A stretch of DNA of 64,000 nucleotides from Sipunculus nudus (lineage: Eukaryota > Annelida > Sipuncula > Golfingiida > Sipunculidae), in assembly GCA_026874595.1 (NCBI GenBank), contig CM049306.1, positions 28,759,519-28,823,518 of the forward strand, given 5' to 3'. The first letter of the stretch is position 1. Every line of letters begins with the position of its first letter. The notes under the pieces are model-generated. The model was not told the DNA's origin and made no database searches. It was given only the letters and a program-made list of their open reading frames with translations. Positions 60,801 to 64,000 of the stretch are shown one piece after another. Position numbers and translations under genes: made by a program.

Positions 60801-62423
60801 AAGACTTCAGCTATTCCATATAGATTATATTTGTTAGATTAATATCATGATTAATCATATCAATGAGAGCCACATAGATGAAGATGTCACTCACGTTCCT
60901 TCTGGTAGGTAGCCAACAGCTGCATTTCCAACAATATTCATCCCAATAGAAAATAGAGCCAGGACAGCCCTGTCAAGTAATAGAAAAACTTCAATAAAGA
61001 ATTCAGATATTATAAATGTGTCTGAGTGGCATGTTTAGTGTACTCCCAACACCTTACACAATACATCTGTCATGACATTTAACCAATTATCAATATATTT
61101 GAAAGTAAACCTTGAAATTAATGTACTAGATAAAGAAATACTAATTTGCAAAAGGTACAATCACCAATGAAATACCAAGTCAGTTCAAATTTTTTTTTTC
61201 TTATAAATAACAAATTTACACAGTATAGGCATATTATTCACAGTCTTTCAAGAGTTTTCACTTACAACCTCTGTATCATAGGTCTACTTAAGTATTAAAG
61301 ACACAGTTTGAACCTTACAAAGGGCTTTATTTATTACAACTGAGAACTCAATTCATTATTAATTCTAACATATCAGGGTTATAGTATTACACACTTTTCT
61401 TAAAGAATAAAATTAGTGGTGGGCCGATCATCGAGTTTTTCGAAAGTCAGTCGGTTTGCTGCCACTTTCAAGCGCTCGATTACCAAAGGCAACTATTGAT
61501 TACATCATACTCATGATTTTTTTTTCAGAATATCTTTATGTTATAGACAAAAATAATTCTTCCAGTTTTTTACAACATTCCACACTTTATATAATGAGTC
61601 TGTGTTCCCAAATAACTTCTGTATATCTAACTCAGTATGACACGGTAGATGAGAGAACAGAGGACTTTTTAAACCTCTGTAAACTTGCAGGGAGCTGCAG
61701 AATTAGCGGAGAGTATTCTAACGAGATGTTCTTTGTAAAATATGGGCAATATGGTGTTAAAATGCTCCATAATTCTCCAGGTCTATGCCAATTTTGTGAG
61801 ATTCTCTTAGAAATAATCTCTTCAACTGATGCCAGGTGCTGCTGCCGCATAAGTAATTATATATTTAGCTTTCAATTACTTTTTTTAAAATTTTTACCAA
61901 CAATTATATAAGTCTGTAATTTTCCTGGCGGGCCTGTGAAACCAGCATGCATGTCGGCAGTCGTCATAACTGTTATAAAATGAAAGTCCTTGCTTGTGGT
62001 GAAGTTAAAATGATAAGCAGGAGTGTTCATGAGGGTCAGCAAGTAGATGTCTTGGACTGTGGTTTAATTCTTGATTATTATAATTAATTAAAATGAAACT
62101 TTGAATAGCATAGCTTAGAAATAATAGGAAAATATAAAAAAAGGCAAAGACTTCTTTTCATAAGGTAGAATTACTATGACATAAGGGCTGGGTTAAGAGA
62201 GTACAGTTTCAAAGATAATTGCATATTTCTTTAAATTTGTCTGAACTGATTAATAATCGATTATCGATCGGTTTGCCCAAACCGATGATCGATTATGAAA
62301 AAGGAACTGACTCCCACCACTAAATAAAATAGCCAGATTTTTGCAAGTATTGCTTACCTGAATGGGAACATGATTATATATCTGAAGACGAAACCAGCAA
62401 ACCACAGTATCGTCAAACGGTAG
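39918..62423 (-). CDS. GPAT3/4-like: Glycerol-3-phosphate acyltransferase 3/4-like, ten C-terminal exons (5' end outside window)
   Basis: ER-membrane enzyme that transfers a fatty acyl group from acyl-CoA to glycerol-3-phosphate, the first step of glycerolipid and triacylglycerol synthesis. Exons in transcript order: 62423-62358, 60969-60895, 60422-60333, 59794-59701, 59218-59103, 58528-58473, 56576-56491, 49363-49235, 47425-47346, 40005-39918. All introns are GT-AG and all phases join, giving about 292 residues. Two hydrophobic segments (exons 1-2) precede acyltransferase motif I NHTSPID, the region of motif II (WFQRSEAKDR), motif III FPEGTCIN and motif IV VYPVAIKYDP. The last exon ends DGGLKR...RLKTE. 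Compared with the GPAT4/GPAT3 (AGPAT6/AGPAT9) family, roughly the first third is missing and must lie beyond 64000. All catalytic motifs are intact, so the gene is probably functional. The introns are loaded with mobile elements. Confidence 0.92.
40045..40115 (-). other. tRNA-like fragment in the last GPAT intron
   Basis: On the minus strand there is a perfect 5-bp T-arm (CTAGG, TTCAAGC loop, CCTAG; 40055-40071), preceded by an A-box-like CAGCTCATCATTGG at the right distance. The acceptor stem does not pair, and no SINE body follows before the exon at 40005. It is probably a decayed tRNA-derived SINE head rather than a working tRNA gene. Confidence 0.3.
40116..42647 (-). other. Intron of the GPAT-like gene, no further gene
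   Basis: AT-rich intronic DNA. C-run near 40663-40680 and G-run near 41942-41950. A dispersed-repeat string near 40517 matches 25967. Nothing else recognised. Confidence 0.5.
42648..42815 (+). mobile_element. hAT-like MITE with CAGTGGCAGATCC end
   Basis: Starts CAGTGGCAGATCCAGAGGGG and ends CCCCTGATCCACCCCTG; the reverse complement of the end aligns with the start, giving imperfect terminal inverted repeats typical of hAT elements. About 168 bp with no coding capacity. The interior matches 14510-14700. Flanking 8-mers (TTAATTTA and ATATAATA) do not match, probably because the right flank is a (TA)n tract. Confidence 0.6.
42816..42897. repeat. (TA)n microsatellite
   Basis: About 80 bp of alternating A/T directly after the hAT-like MITE. 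Confidence 0.9.
42898..43311 (-). other. Intronic DNA without features
   Basis: No gene or repeat recognised. Confidence 0.5.
43490..44640 (+). repeat. First tandem core: ~280-bp palindrome units
   Basis: About four units with GGTGGCGCCACC (exact at 43915, 44064 and 44344), 'tcataaaatcaagaaagct', 'gcaaaattttaggcag' and 'ggtcaaacggttcc.gagata'. The tail 'gcaccagttcacatgtgacc' to 'ttttggcggatac' is shared with 36515-36670. Confidence 0.75.
44641..46600 (+). repeat. Second tandem core: six ~340-bp units
   Basis: Units begin with an 'aggtggcgccaccagtctgc' string at about 44643, 44984, 45332, 45667, 46003 and 46340 (the first three variant). Each contains 'gatatgggtaacagagacct', 'ggtttcca.ggaga' and 'gattctaggtccag'. 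Period about 335-350 bp. A G-run interrupts the second unit (45112-45126). Confidence 0.85.
46668..46696 (+). other. Terminal stem-loop of the 43.3-46.7 kb element
   Basis: AGCTCAGATGAC, short loop, GTCAGCTGAGCT: a 12-bp stem with one mismatch, then AAAA. Confidence 0.65.
46701..47345 (-). other. Intronic DNA
   Basis: C-run at about 46713-46727; otherwise nothing recognised. Confidence 0.5.
47346..47425 (-). CDS. GPAT3/4-like: GPAT3/4-like exon encoding DDEDAVHFANRIK to LVDLMW
   Basis: 80-bp exon, acceptor TTACAG, donor GTGAGT. It encodes the family-typical stretch DEDAVxFANRxK...IAxQGGLVDLxW and ends after two bases of the Trp codon. Confidence 0.92.
47426..48229 (-). other. Intronic DNA
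   Basis: No gene. The right part (from about 47960) already shows 'cttgg' and 'ctcag' wording like the adjoining minisatellite, probably its degenerate edge. Confidence 0.45.
48230..49122. repeat. Intronic minisatellite, ~147-bp higher-order unit (87 + 60 bp)
   Basis: Repeats of 'cttggatggtggtgactcac', 'gagggtggtaactcagac' and 'ttggacttggtgggtggtga'. By its translation the higher-order period is about 49 codons (29 + 20). Because the unit length is a multiple of three, long open frames arise on both strands (DSDLDGG-type on plus, PPSKSES-type or HHHPSQ-type on minus). It lies inside a GPAT intron whose flanking exons join directly and correctly, so it is best read as a minisatellite, not an exon. 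Confidence 0.85.
49235..49363 (-). CDS. GPAT3/4-like: GPAT3/4-like exon YDPRFGDAFWNSS to WYLPPQIKG
   Basis: 129-bp, 43-codon exon with acceptor CTGACAG and donor GTAAGT. It carries the end of motif IV (YDP) and a hydrophobic HLLMILTSWALVCDVWYLPP stretch. Immediately 5' of it (higher coordinates) lies the intron that contains the Academ-like transposon. Confidence 0.93.
49364..49803 (-). other. Residual host intron left of the transposon
   Basis: About 440 bp of AT-rich intron. Together with 17 bp on the other side this would be the whole intron (about 457 bp) before the transposon inserted. Confidence 0.6.
49804..50137 (+). repeat. Left terminal inverted repeat of the Academ-like element
   Basis: Pairs with 56150-56473 inverted. 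A 40-bp stretch at 49901-49940 is an exact reverse complement of 56347-56386. Overall identity is roughly four-fifths by eye, with small indels near the outer end. Confidence 0.9.
50285..50586. repeat. Compound microsatellite: G-run, C-run, (CT)n, (CA)n
   Basis: Inside the transposon between the left TIR and the coding region. It yields artificial SLSLSHTHT open frames. Confidence 0.9.
50656..51426 (+). pseudogene. Transposon protein, N-terminal zinc-motif region
   Basis: One reading frame runs from after the TAA at 50651-50653 to 51426 with a single in-frame stop (TAA 51070-51072). It shows Cys/His clusters: CPLC near the start with VHKTC about 45-50 residues later, HCFFC further on, and DCVYHQSC after the stop. 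These are paired zinc-binding modules of a DNA-binding head. The frame is lost by a shift near 51410. Not intact, so inactive unless other copies supply the protein. Confidence 0.6.
51427..51904 (+). pseudogene. Transposon protein, linker region
   Basis: Continues the same protein after a frameshift at about 51410 (FVTEGRSGVKN...). Open for about 148 codons to an in-frame TAA at 51867-51869. Coding sense continues past it for about 15 codons before the next frameshift near 51915. Mostly helical and charged; no catalytic motif recognised. Confidence 0.55.
51905..53530 (+). pseudogene. Transposon protein, probable DDE/RNase-H-fold transposase region
   Basis: One frame through two open stretches separated by a single TAG (52406-52408), about 540 codons in total. 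It contains SLLFAGDNVDHN, whose Asp-rich strand is the kind that carries a catalytic Asp in RNase-H-fold transposases. A second candidate Asp is in ITFDQPLFWKA, followed by a long helical region with many acidic residues where the catalytic Glu would be. The metal-ligand assignment is inference. The frame is lost near 53515. Confidence 0.55.
53531..54570 (+). pseudogene. Transposon protein, FEN1/XPG-like (PIN-fold) nuclease domain
   Basis: After a shift near 53515 the protein continues, with an in-frame TAG at 53754-53756. From about 53880 it shows the FEN/XPG signature order. First comes VLFDGY with a following PSIKD and RRTRK (XPG-N-like). Then AEGDADVEIAKAA and GEDTDLLVLLL (the acidic XPG-I core). 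Then HAFTGCD and, one frame over after a shift near 54450, FGIGKKLGFQQL, matching the helix-hairpin-helix that follows the core in FEN1. The Asp/Glu metal ligands are present in what can be read. This is the most recognisable domain of the element. Confidence 0.75.
54571..55560 (+). mobile_element. Tandem-core repeat element inserted inside the transposon gene
   Basis: About three units of ~300 bp. The palindrome-like string starts near 54909 and 55209, each followed by 'aggtcaaggtcacccatctt' and 'cttgaccgagattttgt'. Then come a (GGAC)n/(GACA)n run (55480-55510), a hairpin (55527-55553) and TAAAAAA. It separates the nuclease part from the CXC part of one protein, so it inserted after the transposon. 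Exact left boundary not determined. Confidence 0.65.
55527..55553 (+). other. Terminal stem-loop of the inserted element
   Basis: AGCCCATCAGCC, TA, GGGGCTGAGGGCT: a ~12-bp stem with one mismatch, then AAAAAA. Different sequence from the AGCTCAGCTGAC hairpins but the same position and ending (GCTAAAA). Confidence 0.6.
55563..56081 (+). pseudogene. Transposon protein, C-terminal part with CXC zinc domain
   Basis: 172 open codons to a natural-looking stop after an acidic tail (EEDDDDV). The last 60 residues hold CNC-x3-C-x4-CTC-x6-C-x3-C-x2-C-x4-C, close to the tesmin/TSO1 CXC (CRC) domain, which binds DNA or zinc. Upstream, LPPTASACKFHSLW and WGWKVKGEKLVPVMTD are conserved-looking blocks. It lines up as the direct C-terminal continuation of the nuclease part, displaced by the 1-kb insertion. 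Confidence 0.7.
56150..56473 (-). repeat. Right terminal inverted repeat of the Academ-like element
   Basis: Inverted partner of 49804-50137, outer end ...CCCGTCTA at 56473. Only 17 bp separate it from the GPAT exon at 56491. Confidence 0.9.
56491..56576 (-). CDS. GPAT3/4-like: GPAT3/4-like exon with motif III end and motif IV
   Basis: 86-bp exon, acceptor TTTCCAG, donor GTGAGT. It encodes the end of FPEG-TCIN, then NTSIMMFKKGSFEVGG and TVYPVAIK. Its donor is about 12-17 bp from the transposon end, so the splice signal itself survived the insertion. Confidence 0.95.
56577..58472 (-). other. Intron of the GPAT-like gene
   Basis: No second gene recognised. The stretch 56940-57440 is GC-richer, with 'ccaatcagcg' (CCAAT) and 'cacgtgac' (E-box) near 57378 and 57393, and an unassigned minus-strand frame lies at 57418-57693. 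An internal promoter is possible but unsupported. Confidence 0.4.
58473..58528 (-). CDS. GPAT3/4-like: GPAT3/4-like 56-bp exon with motif III start
   Basis: Acceptor TTTCAG, donor GTGAGG. Encodes LKEHVEDEKKLPILIFPE; the Gly of FPEG is split across the junction. Confidence 0.94.
58529..59102 (-). other. Intron
   Basis: Nothing recognised. Confidence 0.5.
59103..59218 (-). CDS. GPAT3/4-like: GPAT3/4-like exon with motif II region
   Basis: 116-bp exon, acceptor TTTCCAG, donor GTAAGA. Encodes VGQAQGGFMGLMQRAM and WFQRSEAKDR, the glycerol-3-phosphate-binding motif II region of the acyltransferase fold. Confidence 0.95.
59219..59700 (-). other. Intron
   Basis: Nothing recognised. Confidence 0.5.
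59701..59794 (-). CDS. GPAT3/4-like: GPAT3/4-like exon with catalytic motif I
   Basis: 94-bp exon, acceptor TACACAG, donor GTAAGG. Encodes ENKAKGGGICVA followed by NHTSPID, the catalytic His-Asp motif (NHX4D), and IIILGCDNCYAM. Confidence 0.96.
59795..60332 (-). other. Intron
   Basis: Nothing recognised. Confidence 0.5.
60333..60422 (-). CDS. GPAT3/4-like: GPAT3/4-like exon TMKRWIYYR to ITFHNS
   Basis: 90-bp exon, acceptor TATTTCAG, donor GTGAGT. Encodes the RxxSRAFSAVITFHN segment just before motif I, matching the ALTAIITYH-like block of GPAT4. Confidence 0.9.
60423..60894 (-). other. Intron
   Basis: Nothing recognised. Confidence 0.5.
60895..60969 (-). CDS. GPAT3/4-like: GPAT3/4-like exon, second hydrophobic segment
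   Basis: 75-bp exon, acceptor CTTGACAG, donor GTGAGT. Encodes AVLALFSIGMNIVGNAAVG and YLPEG, matching the membrane segment ending GYLP in the GPAT3/4 family. Confidence 0.88.
61424..62322. mobile_element. hAT-like non-autonomous element, 899 bp, with perfect 8-bp target duplication
   Basis: Starts TAGTGGTGGG and ends CCCACCACTA. It is flanked on both sides by the identical octamer AATAAAAT (61416-61423 and 62323-62330). Eight-bp duplications and these ends are characteristic of hAT transposons. Near the right end a long imperfect palindrome (about 62253-62297) is built of ATCGATTATCGATCGGTTTG and its partner. One 151-codon plus-strand frame (61456-61911) has no transposase motif, so the element is presumably mobilised in trans. 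Confidence 0.88.
62253..62297. other. Subterminal palindrome in the hAT-like element
   Basis: Two ~20-base arms around CC form a nearly perfect hairpin (ATCGAT-rich). Subterminal motifs of this kind are usual transposase-binding sites in hAT elements; function is inferred. Confidence 0.7.
62358..62423 (-). CDS. GPAT3/4-like: GPAT3/4-like exon, first hydrophobic segment in window
   Basis: 66-bp exon, acceptor TTTCAG, donor GTAAGC. Encodes YRLTILWFAGFVFRYIIMFP and FR, the membrane segment that precedes the GYLP segment. The split codon at its start shows that at least one further 5' exon lies upstream, not found before 64000. Confidence 0.85.
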
Positions 62424-62679
62424 CTGAAACAAAACATCATGACATGAAAGTCTGCTATCTCCAGCACTCTGTGCATCATAAGATTTACTCATAAGACTGC
62501 ATTCTACCCTTATGGCTTGACATTTTTTTACCATATGATTATTACAATTATGAACAGAGCATTCATTGTAATCAGAATGCCACATGAACACTATACTGCA
62601 TTAATAAATAAATAAAACTAGATATTTCTTGGCACCCTCCCCCCTTCCCCCAGCCTCAAAGAATAGGATCCCATCTTGA
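62424..62679 (-). other. Intron
   Basis: No gene recognised; a short C-rich patch near 62638-62651. Confidence 0.5.
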
Positions 62680-63098
62680 ATTCAGATGCAGAGACTGACA
62701 CTAGGCAAGCCACCAAGTTTGACCTAGCCTTTGTTAAGATGCATCCAACTCGAGGGTTTGGTGACTGTACCTCAACCTTTTACAAAGTTATTTTGTTTAA
62801 ACATCATTTTAGCAAGAAAACAATATAAGGTGGCGCCACCTGTCTTCTGCAGAAAACAATGCTATCAAAGATCTTATGTCAATTTGATTTTTGGACCTCA
62901 GTAAGATATTAAAGTAAACATCATTTCAGTGTAATTGCCTGTGTGACCTTGAAAAATGCATCAAGGTCATCCATATTCAAACTTGGCCTAGCCCTTGATA
63001 AGATGAATCTAAACTGTAGGTTTTGTGACTGTACCACAAATTCTTTTTGAGTTATTGCCCTAATATCATTTTAGCATAATCTCTGCTGTGACCTTGAA
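62680..63098 (+). repeat. Tandem pair, ~273-bp unit, with GGTGGCGCCACC
   Basis: 'gtttgacctagcctttg ... gtgactgtacc' near 62719 recurs as 'cttggcctagcccttg ... gtgactgtacc' near 62981. GGTGGCGCCACC at 62829-62840 is followed by 'tgtcttctgcag', as at 34256. Confidence 0.6.
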
Positions 63099-64000
63099 AC
63101 AAGTGACCCATGGGTCATGACGCTCAGCTGACTGGGAAGAGATTCGCAAAAGGAAATTTTATCATCAGAATGGTAGTATATACCCATTCAACTGAAGCAT
63201 CAAACAGATTAACCAACAGGCCAAGATTTAGTCTGTATTTATATATCTCAAAAATAGAGAAAAAATGTGTAAACTTCAAAAACTAGAATACGGGTAGCCG
63301 ACAAGTGACTACGTGTATCCACCAAAATCAGAGTGGAACGGGTGAAGTGAGGCATGGATTGAGTGGCAAGGGGAAATAGAGTGAGGTATGTTGCATATAA
63401 GCATGGATGTCTGCAGCCTAAATGTATATGTAGGTTGTGCCATCTACCACAAATCCAGAAAGCTGTCCAAGTTGTATACATATGCAAAATTTTAGGCAGA
63501 AAAGTCAAACCACTACATGTATATGAGTGATTTTAGCCCACGGCAGACAAACAGACAGACGCTGTGCAAAAATGGTTGCAGGTGGCGCGTATGATAACCA
63601 GTTTTGCGTATGATAAAGAACTTTGTGAGATCTATACACATGCAAAATTTCGGCCCAATCGGTCAAACAGTTCCCGAAATATGAGCTTGGATGTCTGCAG
63701 CATAAACTAGAATGTAGGTGGCGCCACCTGTCATAAAATCAAGAAAGCTATCCAGGATGTATAAAACTGCAAAATTTTAGGCAGATATGTCAAACCACTG
63801 CCGAGATATGAGTGACATTATCCCATGGCAGACAAACAGATAGATGCTTTGCAAAATGGTTGCAGGTGGCTCCATCAGCTTTGTGTATGATAAAGAGCTG
63901 TGTGAGATCTATACACATGCAAAATCTTGGCTCAATCGGTCAAACGGTTCCCGAGATATGAGCTTGGATGTGATCAGCATAAACGTGAATGTAGGTGGCG
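63099..64000 (+). mobile_element. Tandem-core repeat element, 5' part, cut by the window end
   Basis: Begins AACAAGTGACCCATGGGTCA with GACGCTCAGCTGAC. It is nearly identical to 43312-43700 over the first several hundred bases, then palindrome units (exact GGTGGCGCCACC at 63717-63728). It runs off the right edge. Confidence 0.75.

Larger units (their letters stand above)
60970..62357 (-). other. Intron carrying a hAT-like insertion
   Basis: Apart from the hAT-like element at 61424-62322, nothing else is recognised. The element leaves only 35 bp to the exon at 62358. Confidence 0.55.

Noticed and set aside
61456-61911. 151-codon frame inside the hAT-like element
   Set aside because: No hAT dimerisation, BED finger or DDE motif; the element is short and best read as non-autonomous.

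Overview
The window looks like animal nuclear DNA, most likely from a bivalve mollusc or another lophotrochozoan. The evidence is AT-rich sequence, intron-split genes with GT-AG junctions, long (TA)n tracts, and abundant tandem and dispersed repeats built on 'ggtcaaaggtcaaggtcac', (GACA/GACG)n and a GGTGGCGCCACC palindrome. The taxonomic assignment is an inference. No bacterial-style operons, rRNA genes or CRISPR arrays are present.

Left third (1-31 kb, mostly plus strand). Two 81-bp segments at 1138-1218 and 3280-3360 look like a duplicated exon pair: similarity stops at AG/GT boundaries and only one frame is open in both. The clearest gene here is the large 3' exon of a histamine-H1-like amine GPCR (17721-19307, TM2 to stop); its TM1 exon is not visible. 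Around it lie a reverse-oriented tandem-core repeat element (4141-6102), a duplicated microsatellite-linked segment, MITE-like repeats and a possible solo LTR.

Middle (31-39 kb). A degenerate minus-strand LINE keeps ORF1 with a damaged zinc knuckle and the distal part of the reverse transcriptase ORF, but lacks endonuclease and catalytic RT. Next come several tandem arrays, including about eight units of 145 bp.

Right part (39.9-64 kb). Ten phase-compatible exons on the minus strand encode the C-terminal ~292 residues of an ER glycerol-3-phosphate acyltransferase of the GPAT3/GPAT4 type. The 5' exons lie beyond the right edge. Its introns hold most of the mobile DNA: a 3.4-kb repeat element, a 147-bp-period minisatellite, a hAT-like insertion with a perfect 8-bp target duplication, and a 6.67-kb DNA transposon.

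The most notable system is that 6.67-kb transposon (49804-56473). It has ~330-bp terminal inverted repeats and a candidate 3-bp target duplication (AAT). It carries an antisense, decayed, intronless gene with N-terminal Cys/His zinc motifs, a probable DDE/RNase-H-fold transposase region, a FEN1/XPG-like nuclease domain with a helix-hairpin-helix, and a tesmin/TSO1-like CXC zinc domain. The layout best fits the Academ superfamily (XPG-bearing branch). It sits 17 bp from a GPAT exon, and a second repeat element has inserted inside its gene.

A second theme is a group of repeat elements sharing one architecture: a 5' subterminal motif complementary to a 3' terminal hairpin, a tandem-repeat core, a (GACA/GACG)n stretch, and an end at AGCTAA or GGCTAA. 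This resembles Helentron-derived or 'pearl'-like non-autonomous elements.
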